Under the pieces are notes generated by a model, which was not told the origin of the DNA, made no database searches, and saw nothing but the letters and a program-made list of their open reading frames with translations. The translations under genes were made by a program, and so were the position numbers. Shown here one piece after another: positions 7,145-17,173 of a DNA stretch of 64,000 nucleotides. Numbering within the stretch: position 1 is the stretch's first letter; each line of letters begins with the position of its first letter. Origin of the DNA: Bacteroidaceae bacterium (GTDB taxonomy: Bacteria; Bacteroidota; Bacteroidia; Bacteroidales; Bacteroidaceae); the NCBI GenBank assembly GCA_017416705.1, contig JAFQBG010000041.1, positions 1 to 64,000 on the forward strand. The letters are read 5' to 3'.

Positions 7145-8329
7145 ATGGGAATGTTAAAAGAGAAATACGCTAAATATGACCTGCCACAGCAGTTTATGGC
7201 AAAAGGCGTTTATCCTTATTTTCGTTGCATAGACAGCGAACAGGATACCGAGGTCATAATGAGCGGTAAAAAGGTGCTTATGTTTGGCTCAAACTCTTAT
7301 TTGGGCTTGACAAATCATCCTCGAATAAAAGAAGCGGCTATTGAGGCTGTACGAAAATACGGAACAGGTTGTGCCGGCTCACGTTTTTTGAACGGAACTT
7401 TGGATATTCATATTCAGCTTGAAAACGAGTTGGCCGAATTTGTCGGTAAGGACGAGGCATTGGTGTATTCAACCGGTTTTCAGGTGAACCTTGGAGTGTT
7501 GTCGTGCCTTACAGGCCGTAGGGATACTATCTTGTGCGACGAATTGGACCATGCGTCGATAGTAGATGGCAGACGTCTTTCGTTTTCGGTGTTACGTAAA
7601 TTCCGCCACAATGACATGGAGCATTTGGAGCGCGAATTGCAACGTTGCGACCCCGACACAATAAAACTGATAGTTGTAGATGGCGTGTTCAGCATGGAAG
7701 GCGATATAGCCAACCTGCCCGAGATTGTACGCCTGAAAGAGAAATATAACGCAAGCATTTTTGTCGATGAGGCACATGGCTTGGGTGTATTAGGAAATAT
7801 GGGACGTGGTACTTGTGACCATTTTGGAGTTACAAAGGATGTTGATCTGATAATGGGTACTTTCAGCAAGTCGTTGGCTACTATCGGAGGATTTGTTGCC
7901 GGTGACAAGGAGGTAATAAATTACATACGACACAATGCACGTTCATATATATTCAGTGCAAGCAATACGCCTGCGGCAACAGCAGCAGCCATTGAGGCAT
8001 TGCATATAATTAAAGAGGAACCGGAACGACTCGAGAACCTTTGGAAAGTGACAAACTATGCACTCAAAAACTTCCGCGAGTTAGGTTTTGAAATAGGAGC
8101 AACATCCACACCAATCATTCCTATATATATCCGCGATACGGATAAAACATTTATGGTGACTAAAATGTTGTGGGACGAGGGCATTTTTGTAAATCCCGTT
8201 GTGCCTCCTGCATGTTCACCGCAAGACACTTTGATACGTTTCTCGCTCATGGCTACTCATACACAAGAGCAAGTAGATAGAGCACTCGAAGGAATGTTGC
8301 GTGTGTTCAAAGCATTGGAATTGCTTTAA
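7145..8329 (+). CDS. spt: Serine palmitoyltransferase (alpha-oxoamine synthase family)
   Basis: A soluble PLP enzyme of 394 residues that condenses L-serine with an acyl-CoA to give 3-ketosphinganine, the first step of Bacteroidales sphingolipid synthesis. The family motif DLIMGTFSKSLATIGGFVA carries the PLP lysine (Lys242). VDEAHGLGVLG and DELDHASIVDGRRLS fit the Asp and His that contact PLP. The SPT/KBL/BioF families are close, but the N-terminus (KYAKYDLPQQFMAKGVYPYF) and GFVAGDKEVINYIRHNARSY resemble bacteroidal SPT rather than KBL. A second in-frame Met lies two codons in (7151) and could be the true start. No other sphingolipid gene is in the window. Confidence 0.88.
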   Translation: MGMLKEKYAKYDLPQQFMAKGVYPYFRCIDSEQDTEVIMSGKKVLMFGSNSYLGLTNHPRIKEAAIEAVRKYGTGCAGSRFLNGTLDIHIQLENELAEFVGKDEALVYSTGFQVNLGVLSCLTGRRDTILCDELDHASIVDGRRLSFSVLRKFRHNDMEHLERELQRCDPDTIKLIVVDGVFSMEGDIANLPEIVRLKEKYNASIFVDEAHGLGVLGNMGRGTCDHFGVTKDVDLIMGTFSKSLATIGGFVAGDKEVINYIRHNARSYIFSASNTPAATAAAIEALHIIKEEPERLENLWKVTNYALKNFRELGFEIGATSTPIIPIYIRDTDKTFMVTKMLWDEGIFVNPVVPPACSPQDTLIRFSLMATHTQEQVDRALEGMLRVFKALELL

Positions 8330-8352
8330 TTGAATTATTTGAATAAAAAGTT

Positions 8353-8426
8353 CGGGGTGTAGCGCAGTCCGGTAGCGCACCTGGTTTGGGACCAGGTGGT
8401 CGCAGGTTCGAATCCTGTCGCCCCGA
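8353..8426 (+). tRNA. tRNA-Pro (anticodon UGG)
   Basis: A 74-nt cloverleaf. The acceptor stem CGGGGTG pairs with CGCCCCG (one G-U), the anticodon stem is CCTGG/CCAGG with loop TTTGGGA giving anticodon TGG, and the T arm holds GGTTCGAATCC. CCA is not encoded. The lipoprotein gene starts 68 bp after it. Confidence 0.97.
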
Positions 8427-8436
8427 CAAAATAAGA

Positions 8437-8468
8437 AAGGTTGCAGATAGCTATTCTGCAACCTTTTT
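8437..8468 (+). terminator. Rho-independent terminator after tRNA-Pro
   Basis: GGTTGCAG (8439-8446) pairs with CTGCAACC (8456-8463) and is followed by five T. Confidence 0.85.
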
Positions 8469-8494
8469 ACATAAACAACAAAAACCATGTTATT

Positions 8495-8968
8495 ATGAAA
8501 AAGATTTTTATTTTCTTGTTGATTGCTATGGCAATTGTATCGTGTGCGCCTGATACAAAAGAGGCATACATCGAGGAGTATAAGACTTTTATAAGCAAAG
8601 TCTCGGATAGTTGGAAAAAATACGATGCGTCGGATTGGGAGCGCATGAGCCGTAAGCACGACAAATTATCGGGCGAGTGGTTCGAAAAATTCAGTGACGA
8701 GCTTACAATAAAAGAAAAAACACAAATAGCAACCTACAATGCAAAATTCAATCTGCTGCGTGCTGTCAATAAGTCGAAAAAGGCAGTTGGCGAGGCTGTT
8801 GACGATATCACAAACAAAGAGGAAAAGTCGGAATTGGAAAAATATATCGAAGAGGATTTAGCCGATGACATTCAAGAGATAGACGAGGATTTAGGCCGGG
8901 AGATAGAGAAAACCGGCAACGAAATGCTGGATGAATTAGAAAATTTTTTTGACGAATTAGGAATATAA
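8495..8968 (+). CDS. Small lipoprotein of unknown function (DUF6565-like)
   Basis: The chosen ATG gives a lipoprotein signal, MKKIFIFLLIAMAIVSC, with the lipobox cysteine at residue 17. An upstream in-frame ATG at 8441 lies inside the tRNA terminator and is unlikely. The mature part (about 140 residues) is charged and helical, with EYIEEYKTFISKVSDSWKKY-like helices and an acidic C-terminus rich in Glu and Asp. This resembles small Bacteroidales lipoproteins annotated as DUF6565. No catalytic motif is visible. It may be an envelope stress or membrane-surface protein, but that is inference. Confidence 0.75.
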   Translation: MKKIFIFLLIAMAIVSCAPDTKEAYIEEYKTFISKVSDSWKKYDASDWERMSRKHDKLSGEWFEKFSDELTIKEKTQIATYNAKFNLLRAVNKSKKAVGEAVDDITNKEEKSELEKYIEEDLADDIQEIDEDLGREIEKTGNEMLDELENFFDELGI

Positions 8969-9042
8969 CAGTTGCAACAAACACTATTTATTGAATAAAA
9001 TTACTTGTTTGTTTAAAAAATTATTGTTTTATCGAATAAGTT

Positions 9043-9073
9043 TTTGCTGAAAAGAAATTTAATTGTATATTTG
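9043..9073 (+). promoter_or_regulatory. Promoter of the putative small RNA at 9080
   Basis: TTTG (9043-9046), a 19-bp spacer and TATATTTG (9066-9073) form a full-consensus Bacteroidota promoter. Confidence 0.75.
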
Positions 9074-9079
9074 CATAGA

Positions 9080-9201
9080 GACTATAAGGGATGTGTTCAG
9101 AAACATACTTATAGTAAAATCAGTAATGATAGTATAGTTTTTTCTTAGTTGTTTAGTAAATTTTGAGGTTGCTGCTTTGTGAAAAGCGGCAACCTTTTTT
9201 T
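9080..9201 (+). ncRNA. Putative small RNA, about 120 nt
   Basis: A consensus promoter lies just upstream. The 5' end is a strong hairpin: ACTATAAG (9081-9088) pairs with CTTATAGT (9108-9115), with an inner ATGT/ACAT pairing. About 50 nt of U-rich unpaired sequence follow. The 3' end is a 12-bp terminator stem, GGTTGCTGCTTT against AAAGCGGCAACC (one wobble), followed by seven T (9195-9201). There is no start codon with a sensible frame. Layout and parts of the sequence are shared with 49148-49262, suggesting a small family. Confidence 0.65.
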
Positions 9202-9478
9202 ATATACATTTTCTTGCATACTGTTCAAAAAAACCGAATAGTTGTCCTAAACGGTATATTTATAAAAATTTTAATTAGTAATTAATAATAAATACAAATT
9301 TAAGGCTGTTAATACGATGAATTTAATTAAATTTGTAACGTCGAATAGTGTAAAAAAGAAAATAGTGCCCTATGGGTTGCTAAAATCATTTTTTCGACAC
9401 TTTTGTTCGCATATATCTGTTTTATAATTATGCAAAAACAGCAAAATAGCAAAGCAGCAAAATAAATTATTATTATAT

Positions 9479-10066
9479 ATGGAAAATAAAATTCAGTTAT
9501 TGACAGAGAAAATCTACAACGAAGGTTTGGAGAAGGGTAAAATGGAGGCAGAACGTATTGTTGCCGAGGCAAAAGAGAATGCCGATGCAATAGTAGCCGA
9601 TGCCGCTAAAAAAGCCGAGGAAATAATGGCGCAAGCTCAGAAGGCTGCCGATACCTTGCGTGCAAACACTCATTCCGAACTTAAACTATATGCTGCACAG
9701 GCTGTGGGAGCATTGAAGTCGGAGGTTGCAAATATCGTTACAGATGCCATAGTTAAAGAGGCTGTTAAAGAGGCTGTATCGGGCGATGCACTGAAAAATA
9801 TTCTTGTGAAAATAGCCGAAGGATGGAGCGTAGATGCCCCGATGGTAATATCGACTGCCGAGGCCGACGAACTGAGAACCTATTTTGCATCCAAGGCAAA
9901 AGCGTTGCTCGACAAGGGTGTGGAAATTAAGCAGGTGAACGGCTTGAAAACATCGTTCTCCATAGCACCTGCCGACGGCTCGTTTAAAGTTAATTTTGGC
10001 GAGGCCGAGTTCGAGTCTTTCATAAAATCATTCTTGCGTCCGCAAATTGTAGAACTTTTATTCTGA
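9479..10066 (+). CDS. atpE: V/A-type ATPase subunit E (peripheral stalk)
   Basis: The 195-residue protein has a long N-terminal coiled coil rich in Ala, Glu and Lys (EGLEKGKMEAERIVAEAKEN) and a small C-terminal globular domain, the standard form of the peripheral stalk subunit E. It links the catalytic head to the membrane stator subunit I. It is the first gene of a seven-gene operon (E, DUF2764, A, B, D, I, K) in the arrangement usual for Bacteroidota. Identity is supported mainly by this position and the coiled coil. Confidence 0.85.
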   Translation: MENKIQLLTEKIYNEGLEKGKMEAERIVAEAKENADAIVADAAKKAEEIMAQAQKAADTLRANTHSELKLYAAQAVGALKSEVANIVTDAIVKEAVKEAVSGDALKNILVKIAEGWSVDAPMVISTAEADELRTYFASKAKALLDKGVEIKQVNGLKTSFSIAPADGSFKVNFGEAEFESFIKSFLRPQIVELLF

Positions 10067-10074
10067 TTTAAAGA

Positions 10075-10911
10075 ATGGGTAGTTATTATTGCCTTGTGGC
10101 CGGATTGTCCGATGTTACATTCGATGGTGCAAAAGTGGGCTATACGGTCGAAAAATTTCGCGAGGAGCTATATCCCCAATTAACCGACGAGGATAAAAAA
10201 ATTATCGACCTTTTTTTCTATATACGCGATAATGAAAATATCCTCTCCCTGTTGCGCTATGGTAATGATGTAGATTTCCTTAGCATAGGATGTTATACAA
10301 AAAGCGCGTTACAGGAAATTATAGAGGCTGCAAGCAACGGCGATAATCGCAGTAGTGACGTGCCGGCCTATATATACGACTTTTTGGAGTATTATTTCCA
10401 AAATAGCGAGCGTACCGATGTTGTGTGGGAGGATGTCCTCAGCGGCTACTATTATAGCTATGCAATAGGGTGCCGCAATAAGTTCGTGTCCGACTGGTTT
10501 ACGTTTAATATGAATGTAAATAATATTTTGGTTGCCTTGCTTGCACGAAAATACAAACTTAGCATATCGGATTGCGTACTTGGCGACAACGAAGTAGCCG
10601 AGGCCTTGCGCACATCGGCAACAAGGGATTTCGGTCTTGTAGGGGTTGTAGATTATTTCGAAACCGTTTTGCGCATAAGCGAAAACGATAAACTGCAAGA
10701 GCGCGAACGCCAACTCGACGAAATGCGATGGGCATGGCTTGATGATAATTCTGTGTTTAAATATTTTACCATAGAACGCCTATTCGTATTTTTACAAAAA
10801 CTCGACATGGTGGAGCGTTGGGCAAAATTGGACGTAGAAAAAGGCATGCAACGCTATAACGAGATAATAGAAGAACTCAAAGACGGTAAAATTGCTGTCG
10901 AGAACGTATAA
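10075..10911 (+). CDS. DUF2764 protein of the V-ATPase operon (subunit C-like position)
   Basis: The 278-residue protein begins MGSYYCLVAGLSDVTF, the typical opening of DUF2764 proteins, which occur in Bacteroidota and spirochaete V-ATPase operons between subunits E and A. It starts 8 bp after atpE. The protein is largely helical and has no signal peptide or membrane segment. Operon position and helical content suggest that it replaces the central-stalk socket subunit C, which is otherwise absent here. That role is inference. Confidence 0.8.
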   Translation: MGSYYCLVAGLSDVTFDGAKVGYTVEKFREELYPQLTDEDKKIIDLFFYIRDNENILSLLRYGNDVDFLSIGCYTKSALQEIIEAASNGDNRSSDVPAYIYDFLEYYFQNSERTDVVWEDVLSGYYYSYAIGCRNKFVSDWFTFNMNVNNILVALLARKYKLSISDCVLGDNEVAEALRTSATRDFGLVGVVDYFETVLRISENDKLQERERQLDEMRWAWLDDNSVFKYFTIERLFVFLQKLDMVERWAKLDVEKGMQRYNEIIEELKDGKIAVENV

Positions 10912-11058
10912 ACAGCGTTTCAAAAACTTTAAAAAAAGAAGAAATATAGAAACTGTTTGAATATATACCTTCAAGTTTTTTACAGAACAGGAAAACGGCG
11001 TAACGAACAGGCTTCATAAAAAAATAATTGTTAGAAAATTAAACAACTTCTTAGATAT

Positions 11059-12816
11059 ATGGCAACAAAAGGAAAAGTAACCGGAGTTATTGCAAATATG
11101 GTGCTATTGGCTGTCGATGGTCCTGTGGCACAGAACGAAATTTGCTATATAAAAACCGGCGGCGACCGTTTGATGGCTGAGGTTATTAAAATCAACGGTG
11201 CCAAAGTATATGTTCAGGTATTCGAAAGCACTCGACGCTTGAAAATTGGAGAGGAGGCAGAGTTTACAGGCCACATGTTGGAGGTGTCACTTGCTCCCGG
11301 TATGCTGTCGAAGAACTACGATGGTTTGCAAAACGACTTGGATAAAATGGAGGGTGTGTTCTTGAAACGTGGCGACTACACCGACCCGTTGGACCGTGAG
11401 AAAACATGGTCATTCGCGCCAATAGCCAAAGTGGGTGATAAAATTTGTGCAGCAGCATGGCTCGGCAGTGTCGAAGAAAATCATCAACCCTTGAAGATAA
11501 TGGCACCGTTTGGTTTGAAAGGCGAATGGACCATAAAAAGTATTGCAGCCGAAGGCGAATACAAAATAACAGATACCATAGCCGTTATTGTGAATGACGA
11601 GGGTGAGGAAAAAACGGTCGATATGATTCAAAAATGGCCGGTACGTGTAGCCATGGAGGATTACAAACAAAAACCGCGTCCATTTAAATTGTTGGAGACC
11701 GGCGTCAGAACAATAGATACACTGAACCCCATTGTCGAAGGTGGCACAGGCTTTATTCCCGGTCCTTTCGGTACAGGAAAAACCGTTCTTCAACATGCTA
11801 TATCAAAACAGGCCGAGGCCGATATTGTGATAATAGCAGCGTGTGGCGAGCGTGCCAACGAGGTGGTGGAGATTTTCACCGAATTCCCCGAGCTCGTCGA
11901 TCCGCACACAGGACGTAAACTCATGGAGCGCACCATAATTATCGCAAATACATCGAACATGCCCGTTGCGGCACGCGAAGCATCGGTGTACACCGCCATG
12001 ACTATTGCCGAGTATTACCGCGCAATGGGACTTAGAGTATTGCTTATGGCCGACTCTACATCGCGTTGGGCACAGGCACTTCGCGAAATGTCGAACCGTA
12101 TGGAGGAATTGCCCGGTCCCGATGCCTTCCCCATGGATATATCATCAATAATTGCAAACTTTTACAGTCGTGCCGGATATGTGGTACTTAACAACGACGA
12201 AGTAGGCTCCATCACATTCATAGGTACAGTGTCGCCTGCCGGCGGTAACCTGAAAGAACCTGTGACAGAGAACACCAAGAAGGTAGCCCGCTGTTTCTAC
12301 GCGCTTGAACAGGAACGCGCCGACAAGAAACGTTATCCGGCAGTGAACCCCATCGACTCCTATTCAAAATATATAGAATACCCCGAGTTCGAACAATATA
12401 TCACCGGTAGAATAGGCGAGGGATGGCTCGAAATGGTGAACGAGGCAAAGACACGTCTTTTGCGCGGAAAGGAAATCGCCGAACAGATAAATATCCTTGG
12501 CGACGACGGCGTGCCCGTGGACTACCACGTGACATTCTGGAAAGCAGAACTCATAGACTTTGTGGTTCTGCAACAAGATGCCTTTGACGAGGTTGACGCT
12601 GTCACACCGTTGGAACGTCAGCAGGATATACTTGGCTTGGTTACGGATATATGTCGTTCGGAGTTTGAATTTGAGGATTTTACCGAGGTAACCGATTTCT
12701 TCAAGAAAGTAATCAACTTGTGCAAACAAATGAACTACTCCGAGTATAAATCGGAAAAATATAACAATCACCAAGCACAGCTTCAAGAGTTATTGGCAAC
12801 AAGAAAAACAGCATAA
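11059..12816 (+). CDS. atpA: V/A-type ATPase catalytic subunit A
   Basis: The 585-residue subunit hydrolyses or makes ATP at the A-B interface. The Walker A motif GPFGTGKTVLQHA has Lys241, and the catalytic-site segment CGERANEVVEIFTEFPEL (GERxxE) and LLMADSTSRWAQALREMS follow. The non-homologous insert between the N-terminal barrel and the P-loop (about residues 115-185) separates it from F-type beta subunits. Length and order match bacterial V/A-ATPase A subunits. It is preceded by a 147-bp gap without a clear promoter or terminator. Confidence 0.97.
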   Translation: MATKGKVTGVIANMVLLAVDGPVAQNEICYIKTGGDRLMAEVIKINGAKVYVQVFESTRRLKIGEEAEFTGHMLEVSLAPGMLSKNYDGLQNDLDKMEGVFLKRGDYTDPLDREKTWSFAPIAKVGDKICAAAWLGSVEENHQPLKIMAPFGLKGEWTIKSIAAEGEYKITDTIAVIVNDEGEEKTVDMIQKWPVRVAMEDYKQKPRPFKLLETGVRTIDTLNPIVEGGTGFIPGPFGTGKTVLQHAISKQAEADIVIIAACGERANEVVEIFTEFPELVDPHTGRKLMERTIIIANTSNMPVAAREASVYTAMTIAEYYRAMGLRVLLMADSTSRWAQALREMSNRMEELPGPDAFPMDISSIIANFYSRAGYVVLNNDEVGSITFIGTVSPAGGNLKEPVTENTKKVARCFYALEQERADKKRYPAVNPIDSYSKYIEYPEFEQYITGRIGEGWLEMVNEAKTRLLRGKEIAEQINILGDDGVPVDYHVTFWKAELIDFVVLQQDAFDEVDAVTPLERQQDILGLVTDICRSEFEFEDFTEVTDFFKKVINLCKQMNYSEYKSEKYNNHQAQLQELLATRKTA

Positions 12817-12843
12817 GCTAAAAACAAATTAAAGTAAAATAAT

Positions 12844-14163
12844 ATGGCAACTGAAGCTTTTCAGAAAATATATACAAAGATAAACTCCATAACAAAGGCA
12901 ACATGCTCGTTGAACGCTACCGGTGTGGGATATGACGAACTTGCAACGGTAAACGGCAAATTGGCACAGGTTGTTAAGATTATGGGTGACGAGGTTACAT
13001 TGCAGGTGTTCGAGGGTACAGGCGGTATTCCTACCGATGCCGAAGTGATATTCATGGGCAAGGCTCCTACACTCAAAGTGAGCGACCAACTTGTGGGACG
13101 TTTCTTTAACGCCTATGGCGACCCTATCGATGGTGGTCCTGCTGTCGAGGGTACCGACGTCGAGATTGGCGGTCCATCGGTGAACCCGGTGCGTCGTAAA
13201 CAGCCGTCGGAACTTATTGCAACGGGTATTGCCGGTATCGACCTTAACAATACATTGGTGACAGGACAAAAAATCCCGTTCTTTGCCGACCCCGACCAAC
13301 CCTATAACCAAGTGATGGCCAATGTGGCCATGCGTGCTCAAACCGATAAGATTATTCTTGGCGGTATGGGTATGACCAACGACGACTACCTATATTTCAA
13401 AAACCTGTTCTCGAATGCGGGTGCGTTGGACCGTATAATATGTTTCATGAACACAACAGAGGACCCTGCGGTGGAGCGCCTGCTTATCCCCGACATGGCA
13501 CTTACCGCTGCGGAGTATTTCGCTGTCGAGAAAAACCAGAAAGTATTGGTGCTGCTCACCGACATGACAATGTATGCCGATGCCTTGTCCATCGTGTCGA
13601 ACCGTATGGACCAGATTCCTTCGAAGGATTCGATGCCCGGCTCGTTGTACTCGGACCTTGCAAAAATATACGAAAAGGCGGTGCAGTTCCCGTCGGGCGG
13701 CTCAATAACAATTATAGCAGTGACAACACTCTCGGGTGGCGATATCACACATGCCGTTCCCGACAATACGGGTTATATCACCGAGGGACAGTTGTTCTTG
13801 CGTCGTGACAGCGACATAGGCAAGGTAATTGTCGATCCGTTCCGTTCACTGTCGCGTTTGAAACAGCTTGTTGCCGGCAAAAAAACACGTAAAGACCATC
13901 CGCAGGTGATGAATGCGGCAGTTCGTCTTTATGCCGATGCCGCTAACGCAAAAACCAAGCTCGAAAACGGTTTTGACCTTAGCGACTACGACGAACGTAC
14001 ACTTGCCTTTGCAAAAGACTACTCCGACAAACTTCTGGCAATTGACGTAAACCTCGACACTACGGAAATGCTCGATGTTACATGGAGTCTGTTCTCGAAA
14101 TATTTTAAACCCGAGGAGGTTAATATACGTCAGGAATTGGTAGATACCTATTGGAAAAAATAG
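12844..14163 (+). CDS. atpB: V/A-type ATPase non-catalytic subunit B
   Basis: The 439-residue subunit forms the head with subunit A. It lacks a Walker A sequence; the matching place has ATGIAGIDLNNTLVTGQKIP, as expected for B subunits. NRMDQIPSKDSMPGSLYSDL and the TDMTMYADALSIVSN region are conserved B-subunit segments. It begins 27 bp after atpA. Confidence 0.96.
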   Translation: MATEAFQKIYTKINSITKATCSLNATGVGYDELATVNGKLAQVVKIMGDEVTLQVFEGTGGIPTDAEVIFMGKAPTLKVSDQLVGRFFNAYGDPIDGGPAVEGTDVEIGGPSVNPVRRKQPSELIATGIAGIDLNNTLVTGQKIPFFADPDQPYNQVMANVAMRAQTDKIILGGMGMTNDDYLYFKNLFSNAGALDRIICFMNTTEDPAVERLLIPDMALTAAEYFAVEKNQKVLVLLTDMTMYADALSIVSNRMDQIPSKDSMPGSLYSDLAKIYEKAVQFPSGGSITIIAVTTLSGGDITHAVPDNTGYITEGQLFLRRDSDIGKVIVDPFRSLSRLKQLVAGKKTRKDHPQVMNAAVRLYADAANAKTKLENGFDLSDYDERTLAFAKDYSDKLLAIDVNLDTTEMLDVTWSLFSKYFKPEEVNIRQELVDTYWKK

Positions 14164-14175
14164 AGCATAAGCATA

Positions 14176-14778
14176 ATGATTGCATTTCAATATAATAAAA
14201 CATCGTTGCAGCATCTCGAAAAACAACTGAAAATGCGCATGCGAACTCTCCCTATAATAAAAAGCAAGGAGAGCGCACTGCGTATCGAAGTAAAAAAGTG
14301 TAAGGACGAAATGGAAAAACACGACGAGGAGTATGCACGATTGTTAGAACAATATCGCGGTCTCTTTGCACTGTGGAACGAATTTGATTCTTCGTTGGTG
14401 AGAACCGGCAAGCTCACAATAGACAAACAGAAAGTGGCCGGAGTCATGGTTCCGGTGCTGACGGATGTGGAGTTTGTTGTGTCGCCGTATAGCTTGTTCT
14501 CGTCGCCTAAATGGTTTATCGATGGCATTGAATTACTGAAACAAATGGCCATGACAGCCATAAGCAGGGAACTGCTGAACAAAAAACTGCATCTGCTCGA
14601 AGTGGCACGAAAGAAAACCACACAAAAAGTCAATCTGTTCGAAAAAGTACAGATACCGGGCTATCAAGATGCCATACGCAAGATTAAACGTTTCATGGAG
14701 GACGAAGAGAATTTATCGAAATCGTCGCAGAAAATATTAAAATCGTTGTTGGAGCAAAGAGAGGAGGTGAAGGCATGA
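14176..14778 (+). CDS. atpD: V/A-type ATPase subunit D (central rotor shaft)
   Basis: The 200-residue protein is almost all helical, with basic coiled-coil halves (LQHLEKQLKMRMRTLPIIKS and the C-terminal ENLSKSSQKILKSLLEQREE) around a variable middle. This is the layout of rotor subunit D. Its last codons overlap atpI by four bases (ATGA), so the two genes are probably translationally coupled. Confidence 0.9.
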   Translation: MIAFQYNKTSLQHLEKQLKMRMRTLPIIKSKESALRIEVKKCKDEMEKHDEEYARLLEQYRGLFALWNEFDSSLVRTGKLTIDKQKVAGVMVPVLTDVEFVVSPYSLFSSPKWFIDGIELLKQMAMTAISRELLNKKLHLLEVARKKTTQKVNLFEKVQIPGYQDAIRKIKRFMEDEENLSKSSQKILKSLLEQREEVKA

Positions 14779-16613
14779 TAAGCAAAATGAATAAACTCAC
14801 AATGCTCGTCTATCACAAGGAATACGACGAATTCCTGCTTCGCCTGCGCGAAGCCGGCGTAGTGCATGTGGAAACACGCGCCGACGGAGTAGCCGAAAAC
14901 GAGGAATTGCAGAAACTTGTGTCCGAGAACAATCGTTACACCCGCATAATAAAATCGCTCGAAAAGTTATCGCCCGAAAGCAAGGAGGTGGCTTCGTCGT
15001 CCGAAGGAGTAACGGAAATTATCGACAGGGTGGAGCAGATGAATTCCAACATGGAATTGTTGAAACAAGCCTTGGTGGTTGCCGAGAAGGACTATCAGAC
15101 AATGACCGTGTGGGGCGAGTTTGATATGAGCATAGTAAACAAGTTGCGTGACAATGGTTACGACCTTAATTTCTATCAGACAACAGTTAAAGCGTTCGAC
15201 GAACGTTGGTACGACCTATACAATGCCGTTGTCATCAAGCAGATGTCGTCGCGTGTCTATTTTGTGACACTCACCAAGGCCGGTGAACTCCCCGACATTG
15301 ATGCCGAAATGGTGAAACTGCCCGCAATGTCGCTCTCGCAGATAGATTCCGAGGTGGAACGTCTGCATGTGGAAATGAAACTGCTGCAAGAGCAACAAAC
15401 CTCGTTTGCACATCAAAGTTTGCCGGTTCTGCGTGCGGCACAAAAAGAAAAAATCCATAGTATAGAATTTTCCAAGGTTGCAATAAGCGGCGAAAAAGTA
15501 ACAGGCGATAAATTGTTGTTGCTGCAAGGATGGGTGCCCGAGGATAATAAAGCAGATGTAGAAAAAGTGCTTGACGAATGTAATACATTCTATGAGCTCC
15601 GACGTGTCAGACGTGGCGAAAATGCACCGGTGAAACTGAAAAACAATGCATTCACACGCATGTACGAGGTGCTTACCAAAATGTATGGCATGCCAAATGG
15701 TACAGATTTCGACCCGACACCCATTGTGGCTCCGTTCTTCTCGCTGTTTTTTGCTTTCTGTATGGGCGATGCCGGCTACGGATTGATACTTATCCTATTG
15801 GGATTTATCCTTAAAAAGAAACTCGGCAAGAATATGGCAGGCATGATGAACCTTGTGATAACATTGGGTATATTCACAACCGTCATAGGAGCGTTTCTGG
15901 GAACATTCTTTGGAATTAGTCTTATAAACTCCGATATCCCGCAGGAATTTAAGAAATTTATATTTGCAGGTAATATCGAATTGTTTGGTTCGGTCTATGA
16001 CAAACAGATGATATTGGCATTGGTCATCGGTATTGTGCATATATCCATTGCAATGACTGTCAAAGCCATTAACAGCACTGTGTTCTACGGTTTCAAGGAT
16101 TCGCTGAGCGCATGGGGTTGGTGGTTGCTCGTTGTGGGCAGCGCAGTGGTCGGCTCGTTGTCGTTCCTGAGCGTCATACCTGCCGACGTGTCGAAATGGG
16201 CATTCGTGATAATAGGCAGCCTTGCAGCCATTGGCATATATCTGTTGAATAACCTACGTCGCAACGTATTTGTGAATATAGGTGCCGGCTTGTGGGACAC
16301 CTACAACATGGCGTCGGGACTTTTGGGTGATATACTTTCCTATATCCGTCTTTTTGCCTTGGGGCTTGCCGGCGGTATGTTGGGACAGACTTTCAACAGT
16401 TTGGCAATGATGGTTGTCGATGGCACCGAAAACAGCGAGTGGAGTTTGCTCGGTTGGATAGGATTTGGACTTATTATAATAGTAGGACACACGCTTAACA
16501 TAGCAATGTCTTGTCTGAGTGCTTTTGTACACCCGTTGCGTTTGACATTCGTGGAATATTTCAAAAATGCCGGATACGAAGGTAAAGGCGTTGAATACAA
16601 ACCATTTAAATAG
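14775..16613 (+). CDS. atpI: V/A-type ATPase subunit I (membrane stator)
   Basis: The 612-residue protein has a cytoplasmic coiled-coil half (1-310) and a C-terminal half with about seven to eight membrane helices starting at VAPFFSLFFAFCMGDAGYGL. The essential ion-channel arginine is in LSYIRLFALGLAGGMLGQ (Arg525). It carries ions past the K ring and anchors the peripheral stalks. It is similar in length to other bacterial I subunits. Confidence 0.95.
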   Translation: MISKMNKLTMLVYHKEYDEFLLRLREAGVVHVETRADGVAENEELQKLVSENNRYTRIIKSLEKLSPESKEVASSSEGVTEIIDRVEQMNSNMELLKQALVVAEKDYQTMTVWGEFDMSIVNKLRDNGYDLNFYQTTVKAFDERWYDLYNAVVIKQMSSRVYFVTLTKAGELPDIDAEMVKLPAMSLSQIDSEVERLHVEMKLLQEQQTSFAHQSLPVLRAAQKEKIHSIEFSKVAISGEKVTGDKLLLLQGWVPEDNKADVEKVLDECNTFYELRRVRRGENAPVKLKNNAFTRMYEVLTKMYGMPNGTDFDPTPIVAPFFSLFFAFCMGDAGYGLILILLGFILKKKLGKNMAGMMNLVITLGIFTTVIGAFLGTFFGISLINSDIPQEFKKFIFAGNIELFGSVYDKQMILALVIGIVHISIAMTVKAINSTVFYGFKDSLSAWGWWLLVVGSAVVGSLSFLSVIPADVSKWAFVIIGSLAAIGIYLLNNLRRNVFVNIGAGLWDTYNMASGLLGDILSYIRLFALGLAGGMLGQTFNSLAMMVVDGTENSEWSLLGWIGFGLIIIVGHTLNIAMSCLSAFVHPLRLTFVEYFKNAGYEGKGVEYKPFK

Positions 16614-16639
16614 TAAATAAATTAATATTAATAAATTAA

Positions 16640-17071
<432 letters not shown>

Positions 17072-17091
17072 GAATACCGATATTCTTGGAA

Positions 17092-17133
17092 ATAAATAAC
17101 TGCGGATGTAAAGCATCCGCAGTTATTTATTTG
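17092..17133 (+). terminator. Terminator of the V-ATPase operon
   Basis: AAATAACTGCGGATG pairs perfectly with CATCCGCAGTTATTT around a 5-nt loop. The stem is symmetric, so it could act in both directions. Confidence 0.85.
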
Positions 17134-17173
17134 TATATTATATGTATAATTTTATTTTTTGAGAAAAAAATAT

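Larger units (their letters stand above)
8969..9478. other. 510-bp intergenic region holding a putative small RNA
   Basis: No protein gene is credible here. The first third carries a promoter and a structured segment ending in a terminator (9043-9201). From 9202 to 9478 the sequence is very AT-rich and leads into the V-ATPase operon; no clear promoter box was found in that part. Confidence 0.6.

Noticed and set aside
10309-10713. 134-residue minus-strand ORF inside the DUF2764 gene
   Set aside because: Shadow frame of a well-supported operon gene with no recognisable domain.
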